A DNA stretch of 64,000 bases from Commensalibacter intestini A911 (GTDB lineage: Bacteria; Pseudomonadota; Alphaproteobacteria; Acetobacterales; Acetobacteraceae): assembly GCF_000231445.1 (NCBI RefSeq), contig NZ_AGFR01000012.1, positions 1 to 64,000 on the forward strand, in the 5' to 3' direction. The notes below the pieces were generated by a model. The model saw only the letters and a program-made list of their open reading frames with translations. It made no database searches and was not told where the DNA came from. A program made the position numbers and the translations under genes. Of this stretch, positions 1 through 11,328 are shown piece after piece; position 1 is the first letter of the stretch; the number at the start of each line of letters is the position of its first letter.

Positions 1-16
1 CAAACCAAACCAAACC
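1..16. repeat. Short CAAAC tandem repeat at window edge
   Basis: Three consecutive CAAAC units open the window and may continue to its left. Too short to interpret; recorded because it may be the end of a longer repeat. Confidence 0.35.
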
Positions 17-130
17 GTCAATAACTTTCTATAAAAAATATCAGATTTTTTGGAAAGTTTTTGGAAATCCAATACTTTCAATAGGTTAGAATAATTTGAG
101 GTCTAATAGGAAAGAAAGAGCGAGTCCTAT

Positions 131-170
131 AAAAAAGCTTATCTAGAATATATTCTAGATAAGCTTTTTT
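131..170. terminator. Perfect 40-bp palindrome, probable bidirectional terminator
   Basis: Bases 131-150 are the exact reverse complement of 151-170. The arms start with six A and end with six T, so an RNA hairpin followed by a U-run forms on either strand. It lies about 90 bp beyond the stop of the minus-strand glycosyltransferase gene and would end that transcript and any plus-strand transcript entering from the left. Positions 1-256 otherwise show no gene. Confidence 0.7.
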
Positions 171-256
171 TATAATTATATTAATGGTAAAAGTGGTTTA
201 CTCAATTCGCTTGATGCCCACATACAAAAAGACCCTATTAAATATAATACTTAATC

Positions 257-2272
<2,016 letters not shown>

Positions 2273-2284
2273 TCTATAATCATA

Positions 2285-3262
2285 CTATCTATAAGAGCAA
2301 TCCCCCCCCAAATTCTGAAACCAATCTACAAACTGACGAATGCCATCCGATAATTTCGTTTTTGGCGTCCAACCTGTTGCTTTATATATTGCGTTAATAT
2401 CTGATAATGTTGCCTCAATATCGGTCTCTGGACGCTCCACATAATTGATCACCGCTTTTTTACCGAGATTTTCCTCTAAACAAATCACAAGACTTTCAAC
2501 TTTTTCTTGGCAACTATTACCAATATTAAAGATACCATAATCTTCTAGAGTAGCACTGTCTAACAAACTCAACAATGCATCGATCACATCACTAATATAC
2601 GTAAAGTCTCTCGAAAGGTTTTGACCTGTATATAAAGTAATAGGTTTATCTGCTATAATTGCTTTAGCAAATAAGTAATATGCCATATCAGGCCTACCCC
2701 ATGGACCATAAACCGTAAAAAAGCGTAACCCTGTTTGCTTTAATCCGTATAAATGGTTGTAGGTAAAAGAAAGTAACTCTGCAGACTGTTTAGACGCCGC
2801 GTAAACAGAACTCGGACGATCTACTCTATCAGTCTCACTGAACGGCAGTTTCTTGTTTAATCCGTAAACAGATGATGAAGACGCATAAAAGATACGTTGT
2901 AATTTAGGTAACCGACGAGCCATCTCTAAAATAGAGACCTGTCCCATGACATTTGTTTGAATATAAGCAAAGGGATTGTCTAGCGAATATCGAACCCCTG
3001 CTTGAGCGGCTAGATTAAAAATAAACTGAATATCAGAATGCTGCTGAACGATTTGTTCCATTGCTGTCTGATCTGTAATATCCGCATGATAAAAAGAAAA
3101 ATGCTGAGATTGTTTCAATTGCTCACAACGAGCTTGTTTTAATGAAGGAGAATAGTAATCATTCAGGTTATCAAGACCAATGACTTTTTCCCCACGCGCC
3201 AACAGGGCTTTTGAAAGATGAAATCCTATAAATCCACCTGCACCTGTTACCAAAAAAACCAC
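2285..3262 (-). CDS. NAD-dependent epimerase, UDP-glucuronate 4-epimerase-like
   Basis: Extended short-chain dehydrogenase/reductase of 325 residues. It has the NAD-binding GxxGxxG (residues 7-13), SSSVYG (129-134) and the catalytic Tyr154/Lys158 pair in YAASK. DNLNDYYSP near residue 31 and RFFTVYGPWGRPDMA later in the protein are typical of UDP-glucuronate 4-epimerases, which supply UDP-galacturonate for capsule or LPS; substrate is inferred from these motifs. Start is GTG at 3262, preceded by AAAGGTG at good spacing. It is followed closely by the glycosyltransferase gene, consistent with a two-gene polysaccharide operon. Confidence 0.82.
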   Translation of the reverse strand: MVFLVTGAGGFIGFHLSKALLARGEKVIGLDNLNDYYSPSLKQARCEQLKQSQHFSFYHADITDQTAMEQIVQQHSDIQFIFNLAAQAGVRYSLDNPFAYIQTNVMGQVSILEMARRLPKLQRIFYASSSSVYGLNKKLPFSETDRVDRPSSVYAASKQSAELLSFTYNHLYGLKQTGLRFFTVYGPWGRPDMAYYLFAKAIIADKPITLYTGQNLSRDFTYISDVIDALLSLLDSATLEDYGIFNIGNSCQEKVESLVICLEENLGKKAVINYVERPETDIEATLSDINAIYKATGWTPKTKLSDGIRQFVDWFQNLGGDCSYR

Positions 3263-3648
3263 TTAAGCACCTTTTAAAAAATTATAGTTTTACTTTATAT
3301 CAACCTTCTTTGTTGTAACAAAATATCCAAAATTGTCACTGTAAAAATATCAACTCATTCTATTATTATTTTTAACGTTATTATAATTACACACATTGAG
3401 TTTAGACCACTTTTGAAAAGCTCATATTCTCGACAAACACCTATATTCAATGTAATTTAACTCTAGAGCACTTATATATAACTTTATAAAACTATTTATT
3501 TTTATACAAAAATAGTTTTTACTTTCTTTAACGTTATAAAATTCAATCGTCTATATTAACTATGCAATGATGTATTTTACAATACAATCATTAATACAAA
3601 GACACCCCTCGATGAATGCTATTATTTACACTATATAGGAGTAAAATG
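3263..3648. other. Divergent intergenic region, no gene seen
   Basis: About 386 bp of very AT-rich DNA between the divergent epimerase and malic enzyme genes. It must hold both promoters, but no confident -35/-10 pair, operator or small ORF could be singled out by eye. Confidence 0.5.
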
Positions 3649-5283
3649 ATGTCAGACTCATCTTCTAAGTCTCATTTAAAAGGCTATGCTATTCTTGATA
3701 ATCCAAGATTAAATAAAGGCACCGCCTTTACTGAAGAAGAAAGAAAAACTTTAGGATTGGAAGGATTACTTCCCCCTACTGTCGAGACGTTAGATCGACA
3801 AGTTGAACGTGTTTTATCTCACCTAGATAGAAAACCAAATGATTTAGAACGTTATATCTATCTTATCGGCTTATCCGACACCAATGAAACCTTGTTTTAT
3901 AAAGTCATTATGTCTGATCCTGTTCGGTTCATGCCTATTGTATATGATCCTACCGTTGCCGATGCCTGTTTAAATTTTGGTCATATTTTTCGTCGAGCCA
4001 ATGGCATTTACTTAACAAAAGATATGAAAGACCAATTTGTAGAAACCTTACGTAATTGGCCAATCAAAGATATTCGCTTTATCTGTATTTCTACAGGAGG
4101 TCGTATTTTAGGCTTAGGGGATATTGGTGCAAATGGAATGGGCATTCCCATCGGCAAACTACAACTCTATACTGCTTGCGCAGCAGTCCCTCCTCAACAT
4201 CTCCTCCCTATTTTACTGGATATCGGAACAACCAATGACGCACTAAGAGCAGATCCCCTTTATTTAGGAACAAGATCTACACCGCCATCAGAAGAAACCG
4301 TCAATAACATCGCAGACGCTTTTATGATTGCCGCGAATGAAGTTTTTCCAGGCGTTTGCATTCATTTTGAAGATTGGAAAGGCACCGATGCCATGCGGTT
4401 GCTAGATCGCTATCGCGATCAATATCTGTGTTATAACGATGATATCCAAGGAACTGCTTCTATCGTCACCGCTGGCCTTGCCACAGCAATGCAAATCAAA
4501 AAAGAAAAATTTAATGAGCAACGCATTCTCATTTTAGGGGCAGGCTCTGCAGGCATTGGAATCGCAAATATGATCCGTTCAGCAATTAAGATGGAAGGAA
4601 TCTCTGAAGCCGATTCTTATAAAGCCATTCATTTAATTGATATTGATGGGTTAATTGGAAAAAATAGAAAAGACTTAAATAAGTGGCAAAAACCTTATGC
4701 TCACGATGAAAAGATAGAAAACAATCTTTTAACAATCATTAAGGAATTAAAACCCACAACTTTAATTGGCGTTAGCACTCAAGGTGGTGCTTTTACCAAA
4801 GAAGTTGTGAAAGAAATGGCAAGTTTAAATGAACGACCCATTATTTTCGCACTCTCCAATCCAACTGATCATGCAGAATGCACCGCTGAACAGGCTTATA
4901 ACTGGAGCAATGGACAAGCACTCTTTGCCGCCGGTGTTCAATTTCCAGATGTAAACTTTAAAGGAAAACCATTACACCCTGGTCAAGCCAATAACTTTCT
5001 AATTTTCCCTGCTGTTGGATTAGCAGTCTATGCAACCAAGCCTAAACGCATCACAGATGATCTTTTTGTTGAAGCTGCCTTTGCACTTGCAGATCAAGTG
5101 GATCAAGATGCAAGAAACCGCGGAATGCTATTCCCAGAAACAAAGAATATTTTAGAAATGGAGGTCACAACCGCAACCCGTATTGCGGAATATATGTTTG
5201 ACCATCATATGGCAACGGTTAAACGACCAGCTAACATTCGCAGCTGGATTGAAAGTCTTTTATACAACCCAACCTATTCATAA
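3649..5283 (+). CDS. maeA: NAD(P)-dependent malic enzyme
   Basis: Oxidative decarboxylation of L-malate to pyruvate, giving NAD(P)H, in the cytosol. With the ATG at 3649 the protein has 544 residues, the usual size of the single-domain bacterial/eukaryotic-type malic enzyme. Visible are YDPTVADAC (catalytic Tyr99), GRILGLGDIGANGMGIPIGK (catalytic Lys170), the metal ligands in FEDW (Glu241/Asp242) and NDDIQGT (Asp265), and the NAD-binding GAGSAG (297-302). AGGAG at 3637-3641 sits 7 bases before 3649; an upstream ATG at 3616 lacks such a site. NAD preference (maeA) is assumed. Transcribed alone, with a terminator directly after it. Confidence 0.93.
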   Translation: MSDSSSKSHLKGYAILDNPRLNKGTAFTEEERKTLGLEGLLPPTVETLDRQVERVLSHLDRKPNDLERYIYLIGLSDTNETLFYKVIMSDPVRFMPIVYDPTVADACLNFGHIFRRANGIYLTKDMKDQFVETLRNWPIKDIRFICISTGGRILGLGDIGANGMGIPIGKLQLYTACAAVPPQHLLPILLDIGTTNDALRADPLYLGTRSTPPSEETVNNIADAFMIAANEVFPGVCIHFEDWKGTDAMRLLDRYRDQYLCYNDDIQGTASIVTAGLATAMQIKKEKFNEQRILILGAGSAGIGIANMIRSAIKMEGISEADSYKAIHLIDIDGLIGKNRKDLNKWQKPYAHDEKIENNLLTIIKELKPTTLIGVSTQGGAFTKEVVKEMASLNERPIIFALSNPTDHAECTAEQAYNWSNGQALFAAGVQFPDVNFKGKPLHPGQANNFLIFPAVGLAVYATKPKRITDDLFVEAAFALADQVDQDARNRGMLFPETKNILEMEVTTATRIAEYMFDHHMATVKRPANIRSWIESLLYNPTYS

Positions 5284-5287
5284 CATT

Positions 5288-5328
5288 ATTATTGGCTCTA
5301 TTGCTGGATTTATAGAGCCAATAATTTT
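5288..5328 (+). terminator. Rho-independent terminator of the malic enzyme gene
   Basis: A perfect 14-bp stem (5288-5301 with 5312-5325), 10-base loop, then a short T-run, immediately after the stop codon. Confidence 0.85.
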
Positions 5329-5505
5329 CCAAAGCCAGTAGAAAATAAATTTATTATGATTAAATAATGATCGTTTTTTACAATTTTAATTATGAATTAT
5401 TACGTAAAAAACTTCACTTTTTAGTTTATTTTATATTTTTCTATTGATTTTATCAATGATCTGACTTATCTTCTACTTAACGCTATTTCAAAGGAGATTT
5501 ATTTT

Positions 5506-5994
5506 ATGTCTAAATTACATCCTACCCTAAACAACCTTCCTTCTAATACAAAAACAGTTGTTATTCAGTTATTAAATGAGCGTCTTGCTGATGGCTTAGA
5601 TCTAGCGCTTTTAACCAAACAAGCCCATTGGAATATGAAAGGCCCACAGTTCATTGCAGTTCATACAATGGTCGATGGCTTCCGTGGTGAATTAGATACA
5701 TTTAATGATGATATGGCTGAACGTATTACAGCTCTTGGTGGGACAGCTTTTGGCACAACACAAGACATTGCCAAAACTTCAAAAATTTCTCCTTACCCAA
5801 CCGATATTTTCAGTATTGAAGACCATATTGATGCACTCATTGCACGCTATGGCGTATTCGCAAATGCTGTTCGTAAAGCAATTGATGAGTCCGATGAAGC
5901 CGGTGATGCTGATACTGCTGATATATTCACAGGAATTTCTAGAGCACTTGATAAACAACTATGGTTCTTAGAAGCTCATAAAGCTGTTAAATAA
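5506..5994 (+). CDS. dps: Dps family ferritin-like DNA-protection protein
   Basis: Protein of 162 residues that should form a dodecameric iron-oxidising shell protecting DNA in starvation and oxidative stress. The inter-subunit ferroxidase ligands are in place: His41 (KQAHWNMKG), His53, Asp57, Asp68 and Glu72. The region AERITALGGTAFGT is typical of the family. A strong AAAGGAG lies 8-10 bases before the ATG, matching high expression. It stands alone, with terminators on both sides. A small inverted repeat (5443-5457) in the upstream region could be an operator, but no known regulator site is recognised. Confidence 0.95.
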   Translation: MSKLHPTLNNLPSNTKTVVIQLLNERLADGLDLALLTKQAHWNMKGPQFIAVHTMVDGFRGELDTFNDDMAERITALGGTAFGTTQDIAKTSKISPYPTDIFSIEDHIDALIARYGVFANAVRKAIDESDEAGDADTADIFTGISRALDKQLWFLEAHKAVK

Positions 5995-6019
5995 GCGTTA
6001 GTCTCTACTTAAACGCATC

Positions 6020-6057
6020 AAAAAGGGATCTTTGTTAAATAGCAAAGATCCCTTTTT
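6020..6057. terminator. Bidirectional terminator between dps and DUF192 gene
   Basis: Perfect 15-bp stem (6020-6034 with 6043-6057) with an 8-base loop, five A on one side and five T on the other. It serves both convergent genes. Confidence 0.92.
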
Positions 6058-6071
6058 AAATTTAACCAGCG

Positions 6072-6626
6072 TTATTTCTTTTTATTCTCTTGCTTAACAA
6101 CAGACTTTACGGCAGGAGCTGCTTGAGGAGCATCAAATACTGGACTATTAACGGTATCCCCAACAACAATCCCTAGTTTTTCAGTAATCCCACCTTTAAG
6201 CTCTAAAGTAGCAATAACAGCCCCATGACTACTAATCGGCGCTAAACTATATGGCACTGCATTTTCTGCAATTGCTTTAATACGATGATTCGCGTCGATG
6301 AAAACCATATCCAAAGGCACCATCGTATTTTTCATCCACATATCGCTCACTTGCGGTGCTGGCCATACGAACAACATTCCTCCATTATCAGGAATACTTG
6401 GTCTAAACATTTCACCCACTTCTTGTTCCATAGGTGTTTTAGCAATCTCAACAGAGAATTCGTGCTTTTGACCATCTTTGGTCGTAATCGTCAAAGGCTG
6501 CTTACTTAACTCAGCCTGCGCTTGTGTAATATCGTGCTCAATATTTTCAGCTTTAGCAGCAGCTACACTCCCAATACCCGCAAAAACAACAGACGCTAAA
6601 GCTAAATGAATAAAATGCTTTTTCAC
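6072..6626 (-). CDS. DUF192 secreted protein
   Basis: A 184-residue protein with a Sec signal peptide (MKKHFIHLALASVVFAGIGS, cleavage near AAA-KA). The following region matches the DUF192 beta-barrel: EVGEMFRPSIPDNGGMLFV, then MWMKNTMVPLDMVFID and LELKGG. The family is of unknown biochemical function and is usually exported. The C-terminal 30 residues are rich in Ala, Val and Lys. Start is GTG at 6626 behind a weak A/G-rich site. It follows the metallo-beta-lactamase gene by 16 bp, so the two are probably co-transcribed. Confidence 0.87.
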   Translation of the reverse strand: MKKHFIHLALASVVFAGIGSVAAAKAENIEHDITQAQAELSKQPLTITTKDGQKHEFSVEIAKTPMEQEVGEMFRPSIPDNGGMLFVWPAPQVSDMWMKNTMVPLDMVFIDANHRIKAIAENAVPYSLAPISSHGAVIATLELKGGITEKLGIVVGDTVNSPVFDAPQAAPAVKSVVKQENKKK

Positions 6627-6642
6627 TTTTAATATTCTTTCT

Positions 6643-7317
6643 TTAAATCAAAAACGGATTATTTAATTTTTCATAACCAATCGTGCTACCAATACCATGA
6701 CCCGGCAATACATAAATATCATCACCTAACGGCAATAATTTTTCCTTAATGGTTCGTATTAATAACTCCCCATCCCCATAAGGTAAATCAGCTCGACCAA
6801 TTGTCCCTTTAAATAAGACATCCCCAGTAATCATAAAACGCCCTTTGGGTTCATAAAACACCACATGACCAGGCGTATGCCCCGGAACATGTAAAACCTC
6901 AAAAGTTATCCCCTCAAAAGAAATAATCTCTTGATCTTTTAAAAAACGTGTTGGCTTAACATTTTGAATATTGGCCATTTGCGTTCCAAAATTTCTCACA
7001 TCCTCTGCAACTTTATCCAATAAAAATTGGTCTTCAATACTAGGACCTAAAATAGGAACTTCTCTTTGATACTTATTCTCTAAATATTGTTGTAATGCCA
7101 TGGTGACACCCACATGATCAAAATGACCATGCGTTAATAAGATGGCTTGTATCTCTATATCATCCGCTTCAATGGCTTGAATAATAAAAGGTAAATCCCC
7201 ACCTGGATCGCTAACGATCCCTTTTTTAATCTTCTGATCCCATACCAACATACAATTTTGACGCAGCATCGTAACGGGTATAATCTCTATTTTTAGAGAC
7301 TCAATTTCAAGAAACAA
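6643..7317 (-). CDS. MBL-fold metallohydrolase, glyoxalase II-like
   Basis: Metallo-beta-lactamase fold of 224 residues. The binuclear metal site is complete: THGHFDH (His63, His65, Asp67, His68), PGHTPGH, GDVLF and the final LPGHG. The size and the short C-terminus resemble YcbL-type hydroxyacylglutathione hydrolases, which act on thioesters such as S-lactoylglutathione; activity is inferred. Start is TTG at 7317, supported by GGAG eight bases upstream. Likely first gene of an operon with the DUF192 gene. Confidence 0.85.
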   Translation of the reverse strand: MFLEIESLKIEIIPVTMLRQNCMLVWDQKIKKGIVSDPGGDLPFIIQAIEADDIEIQAILLTHGHFDHVGVTMALQQYLENKYQREVPILGPSIEDQFLLDKVAEDVRNFGTQMANIQNVKPTRFLKDQEIISFEGITFEVLHVPGHTPGHVVFYEPKGRFMITGDVLFKGTIGRADLPYGDGELLIRTIKEKLLPLGDDIYVLPGHGIGSTIGYEKLNNPFLI

Positions 7318-7626
7318 GGAAATACTCCATTTTCGTATAAATCATTATTCAGAGCGTATCATACCAATAATATTTTATTCTGTATAAAAATAATGTAAAA
7401 ATTTATGTAAAGAAATCAATGAAGCAACGTCCAAAATAATTGTACAGATTAAATACAATTTTTTGTGACCTGATTACATCAAAACAAGACACAATTTTAT
7501 AGAAAAAAATAAAAAAAAAATAAAAAGTAAAAATACATATATATTTTCCTTGACCCTAATCACTTGAATCCGTTAGTGATAATTCACATTTCCATAAATT
7601 CGATAATATTAACAATAGGGTCGCCG
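7318..7626. other. AT-rich intergenic region, no gene seen
   Basis: About 310 bp between divergent genes, with an A-rich stretch near 7500-7535. It probably carries the promoters of the MBL and CHAP genes. No confident element was identified. Confidence 0.45.
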
Positions 7627-8442
7627 ATGAAAAACGTCTGTATGCATCATAATACTAAAATGAAATTTACCTCATTTCTTTTAATGTTTTCATGCATGGT
7701 TGTTTCAACATCTTATGCAAATGCTCGCACACCACATCATGCGACAAAAAAAACAACACATCACGCCAGTAAAAGCGCGCACATAACAAAAGTGTCTGCA
7801 AAAAAAACCATCCATGGCACAAAAAAAAGCAGCTTTAAAACACGCAAAGTAAGCTACAGACACAGAGGTTACTCTCATGGTGGTGGCCGCGTTATTCAAT
7901 GTGTTGCATTTGCTCGCTCAGCATCTGACGTTCAATTATCAGGAAATGCTGGAAATTGGTGGAGCAATGCCGCAGGCGTTTATGATCGTGGAAATACCCC
8001 AGAACCAAACAGCGTTCTAAGCTTCCGTTCTACACGTAAAATGCCTTATGGACATGTTGCTGTAGTGACAAAAGTTGTCGATTCTAGAACAGTTATTATC
8101 GATCAATCCCATTGGGCACAAAGAGGAATCAGTCGCAATACACCAGTCATTGACGTTTCTCCGAATAATGACTGGACGGCTGTTCGTGTTGCAACTAATG
8201 GAGATAAAAGCAATTTCGGTAGTATTTATCCAACCCATGGATTTATCTACCCCAACAATGGTAGAAGCGCAGAAACACAAAATGTTGCTGCGAAACGTCA
8301 AGCACCAAGACAAAATGTTAAAACATGGTCTGCAGATGCTGCAACGTCACCTGGATACTCAAAAGTTAATACACAAGTGGCTTTAAGCCCGAACGTATCT
8401 GATGATTTCTTTGCTGACGCACCAGATCGTTCAATTCAATAA
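7627..8442 (+). CDS. Secreted CHAP-domain peptidoglycan hydrolase
   Basis: Starting at the ATG at 7627 (AGGG 6-9 bases upstream) gives 271 residues with a signal peptide ending near SYANA. A Lys/His/Ser/Thr-rich basic linker follows, then a CHAP domain with the catalytic Cys in VIQCVAFAR and His in PYGHVAVV, plus DQSHW further on. CHAP enzymes are cysteine amidases or endopeptidases that cut peptidoglycan peptides. The C-terminal tail is low complexity. The basic linker may hold the enzyme to the wall or LPS; that is inference. It is a single-gene unit, convergent with rlmH. Confidence 0.85.
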   Translation: MKNVCMHHNTKMKFTSFLLMFSCMVVSTSYANARTPHHATKKTTHHASKSAHITKVSAKKTIHGTKKSSFKTRKVSYRHRGYSHGGGRVIQCVAFARSASDVQLSGNAGNWWSNAAGVYDRGNTPEPNSVLSFRSTRKMPYGHVAVVTKVVDSRTVIIDQSHWAQRGISRNTPVIDVSPNNDWTAVRVATNGDKSNFGSIYPTHGFIYPNNGRSAETQNVAAKRQAPRQNVKTWSADAATSPGYSKVNTQVALSPNVSDDFFADAPDRSIQ

Positions 8443-8456
8443 CTAACTATAAGATA

Positions 8457-8915
8457 TTAAGGACGTCCTTGACGATGATAAGGATGTCCTTGTAAAATAC
8501 TTTGAGCTCTATAAATCTGTTCAGCTAATAAAATCCGAACCAACATATGGGGCCAAGTTAAACTCCCCAAAGACAAAACCAAATCAGAGCGTTGAATTGC
8601 TGCTTGATGCAATCCCTCTGCTCCTCCGATTAAAAAAGAAATAGGTCTGGATTCTTCAATCCATTTTTGCATTTTACCTGCAAACACAAGACTGCTGTAG
8701 TTTTTTCCACCTTCATCAAGGCTAATGACAACAGACCGATCTGGCAAAGCATTTAATAAAGCTTGTGTTTCTTTAATCTTTGCCTCTTCTGGACTACCCT
8801 TTGCTTCGCTCACCTCAATGATTGATAATCTAGGGCGAATCCGCTTAGCATAACGATCGACAAGCTCTAATTCTGCTTTATGCCGCATTTTTCCTACGGC
8901 AATAATCGAAAACAT
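8457..8915 (-). CDS. rlmH: 23S rRNA pseudouridine(1915) N3-methyltransferase
   Basis: SPOUT methyltransferase of 152 residues that methylates pseudouridine 1915 in helix 69 of 23S rRNA. Family signatures are the N-terminal MFSIIAVGKM, the SAM-knot FLIGGAEGL, and the C-terminal LLAEQIYRAQSILQGHPYHR. Its ATG shares one base with the stop of rsfS (TAATG), so it is translationally coupled to rsfS, the usual partner in proteobacteria. Last gene of the minus-strand run from rplY. Confidence 0.97.
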   Translation of the reverse strand: MFSIIAVGKMRHKAELELVDRYAKRIRPRLSIIEVSEAKGSPEEAKIKETQALLNALPDRSVVISLDEGGKNYSSLVFAGKMQKWIEESRPISFLIGGAEGLHQAAIQRSDLVLSLGSLTWPHMLVRILLAEQIYRAQSILQGHPYHRQGRP

Positions 8916-9355
8916 TATTCTTGAGGTGCTTCAGTTGATACTTCTGAAGCTTCTGAAATATCTACATTCCAGATTTTTTCAATATTATAATATTCACGTG
9001 CTTCTCCACGGAACAAATGCACGATGATATCACCTGCATCCAACAAAACCCAATCAGGACTTTTTTCCATGGTTGATTTTTTAATACCATTTTCGAAAAG
9101 TATTTTATCCAAATGTGTTGCCATTGCAAGAATTTGACGATCAACTTGCCCTGTCGCGATAATCATACGATCTGCAAAAGAAGCCTTTCCAACCAAATCA
9201 ATCACAATGATATCTTCAGCTTTATCTTCATCCAAAGACTCAACCATCAAGTCAACAACTTGCTTTAATTTTGCATCATCTAAAATAGATGCTCTTTTAA
9301 CGGTGTGTTGTGGCCCTGTTTGCACGACTTCTTTGCGTGAAATCTGTTCGTTCAT
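8915..9355 (-). CDS. rsfS: Ribosome silencing factor
   Basis: RsfS/DUF143 protein, 146 residues. It binds ribosomal protein L14 and blocks subunit joining under nutrient limitation. Residues about 30-130 hold the fold, with KAEDIIVIDLVGKASFADRM, the GQVDRQILAMA helix and DWVLLDAGDIIVHLF. AAGGA lies about 10 bases before the ATG. The short Glu-rich C-terminal tail is less conserved. Sits between nadD and rlmH as in many alphaproteobacteria. Confidence 0.96.
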   Translation of the reverse strand: MNEQISRKEVVQTGPQHTVKRASILDDAKLKQVVDLMVESLDEDKAEDIIVIDLVGKASFADRMIIATGQVDRQILAMATHLDKILFENGIKKSTMEKSPDWVLLDAGDIIVHLFRGEAREYYNIEKIWNVDISEASEVSTEAPQE

Positions 9356-9384
9356 ATAAATCTATTCCTTATTTTAATCTGAAC

Positions 9385-9999
9385 TTACTGTTCTAGTAAC
9401 TGTTTGCGTTGTTGTCTTAACGCCGTTGCTGAAATACTATTCTCTGGCGCAGGAACAAAAACCCATGCCGGAGGCTGAAAATCAGCTAATATCGTCGCAT
9501 AACGAGAAGGTAACCGCGTTCTTCTGGCCCACTGTGCTGCCTGACCATTTAACGCACTATATATATAAGATGGTCTTGGAAAAACCGCCATAGGCACGAC
9601 CTTTAATATTTCTTGCCAATGCGACCATAAAGCCATCTGAGCCAATCCATCTGCTCCCATCAACCATACGAATTTACAATATGGAAAACGTTGCTGTAAT
9701 AGCTGAATCGTATCACAACTATATCGTGTATTTAATCGACATTCGATATCAGTTGGAATTAAGCGCCTGCCTGATACGCGTTGTTGAACTAATTCCAAAC
9801 GCTCTTGAAACGGCGCCATCTCTGTGCCAACTTTCAAAGGATTTCCAGGAGAAACCATCAGCCAGACTTGATCTAATCGCAAAAATTTCAATGCACGATT
9901 AGCAAGCTCCAAATGCCCTTCATGAATCGGATTAAAAGATCCCCCGAACAATCCGACTCGTATATTTCTGCGATCTCCCCAAGTCGGTATCGATATCAT
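9385..9999 (-). CDS. nadD: Nicotinate-nucleotide adenylyltransferase
   Basis: Makes deamido-NAD from nicotinate mononucleotide and ATP. The 204-residue protein has the nucleotidyltransferase motif GLFGGSFNPIHEGHL (about 17-31) and ends with the ISATALRQ version of the ISSTxxR ATP-binding motif. Its ATG follows the proA stop with no gap, which suggests coupled translation. The pathway continues with NadE, encoded at 42.7-44.8 kb in this window. Confidence 0.96.
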   Translation of the reverse strand: MISIPTWGDRRNIRVGLFGGSFNPIHEGHLELANRALKFLRLDQVWLMVSPGNPLKVGTEMAPFQERLELVQQRVSGRRLIPTDIECRLNTRYSCDTIQLLQQRFPYCKFVWLMGADGLAQMALWSHWQEILKVVPMAVFPRPSYIYSALNGQAAQWARRTRLPSRYATILADFQPPAWVFVPAPENSISATALRQQRKQLLEQ

Positions 10000-11268
10000 T
10001 TAAGAACGCACCTGACCATTACCATAAACTTCATAGCGATAACTGGTCAATTGTTCGATTCCAACTGGCCCTCTGGCATGTAACCGACCTGTTGCAATGC
10101 CAATTTCTGCACCAAATCCAAACTCGCCACCATCACAGAACTGCGTTGATGTATTCCACATCACCACAGCACTTGGCACAGAATCCATAAAATATCGAAC
10201 TGCTTTTTCATCTTCAGCTATAATTGCTTCTGTATGACCGCTGCCATACTTAACGATATGCTGAATGACTTCTTCGATATCCTTAACAACTGCAACGGAT
10301 AATACAGCATCTAACCATTCTGTTGCAAAATCCTCATCAGAAGCAAGTTCTATTTCAGAAGCAATCTGACTTGCCTTTGCATTCCCAACAAAACGACAAC
10401 CAAGCTTTTGTAAATCTGAAACTAAAATAGGCAATAATTCTTTTGCAATAGACTCGTCTATTAATAAAGTCTCAGTAGCACCGCAAATCCCAGTGCGACG
10501 CATCTTTGCATTCGCTAAAACTTTACGAGCTTTCTCAAAATCTGCTGTTTGATGAATATAAGTATGACATAATCCAGCGGCGTGAGCCAACACTGGCACT
10601 CTTGCTTCCTGCTGCACAAATCTAATCAAGGAATAACCACCACGTGGGATAATGACATCAATAATTCCCACTGCATGCAACATCTCCATAACATGTCGGC
10701 GATCACTATCAGAAGGCATCGCGATCGAATCTGGATTTAATCCAGCATCACTCATTCCTTGCTGCATCGCCTTGTGAATCGCCATAGAAGTTAAATGCGT
10801 TTCGGATCCACCACGTAGAACAATGCCATTTCCTGACTTAATACAAATTCCAACAGCATCTGCACCTACGTTAGGACGACTTTCATAGATCATTCCCACA
10901 ACACCTAAAGGCACAGACACACGTTTAAACTTTAATCCGTTCGGCCTATCCCAACTGGCTAACTCTTTTCCCAAAGGATCTGGCAGCCCAGCAATATCTT
11001 CTAACCCTTTAGCCATTGCTTCTAAACGATCATGATTTAGCGTCATACGATCCTTAAACGCTGAAGAAACATCGGCCTTTGCAACTTCATCGGCATTGAC
11101 TGCCAAAATCTCAGCTTCAGCAGCACGCAATGCTTTGGCTGCACAGCGTAATGCTTGATTACGCTGTTGAATATCGGTACGGGATAGCTGATATGCAGCA
11201 TCTCTGACTTTTTGTGCAAGTTCTGTAATCGTTAATGTCGAATTTGAACTGACAGAGACCATCGCCAT
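10000..11268 (-). CDS. proA: Glutamate-5-semialdehyde dehydrogenase (gamma-glutamyl phosphate reductase)
   Basis: Second step of proline synthesis, reducing glutamyl-5-phosphate with NADPH. At 422 residues it has family length. Recognisable are PLGVVGMIYESRPNVGADA, the catalytic cysteine region MRRTGICGATETLLID, and C-terminal FGFGAEIGIATGRLHARGPVG. AAGGAAAGGT precedes the ATG. It overlaps transcriptionally with nadD (0 bp gap). proC, the next enzyme, lies at 21.9 kb; proB is not in the window. Confidence 0.97.
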   Translation of the reverse strand: MAMVSVSSNSTLTITELAQKVRDAAYQLSRTDIQQRNQALRCAAKALRAAEAEILAVNADEVAKADVSSAFKDRMTLNHDRLEAMAKGLEDIAGLPDPLGKELASWDRPNGLKFKRVSVPLGVVGMIYESRPNVGADAVGICIKSGNGIVLRGGSETHLTSMAIHKAMQQGMSDAGLNPDSIAMPSDSDRRHVMEMLHAVGIIDVIIPRGGYSLIRFVQQEARVPVLAHAAGLCHTYIHQTADFEKARKVLANAKMRRTGICGATETLLIDESIAKELLPILVSDLQKLGCRFVGNAKASQIASEIELASDEDFATEWLDAVLSVAVVKDIEEVIQHIVKYGSGHTEAIIAEDEKAVRYFMDSVPSAVVMWNTSTQFCDGGEFGFGAEIGIATGRLHARGPVGIEQLTSYRYEVYGNGQVRS

Positions 11269-11328
11269 ACCTTTCCTTGACCAGCAATATATCTAAAAAA
11301 CAAATAATCGTTTTCTTAGTAAAGCAAA

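Noticed and set aside
5443-5457. FNR-like site upstream of dps
   Set aside because: The half-sites TTGAT and ATCAA are present but the spacer is 3 bases rather than 4, so it does not fit the FNR box.
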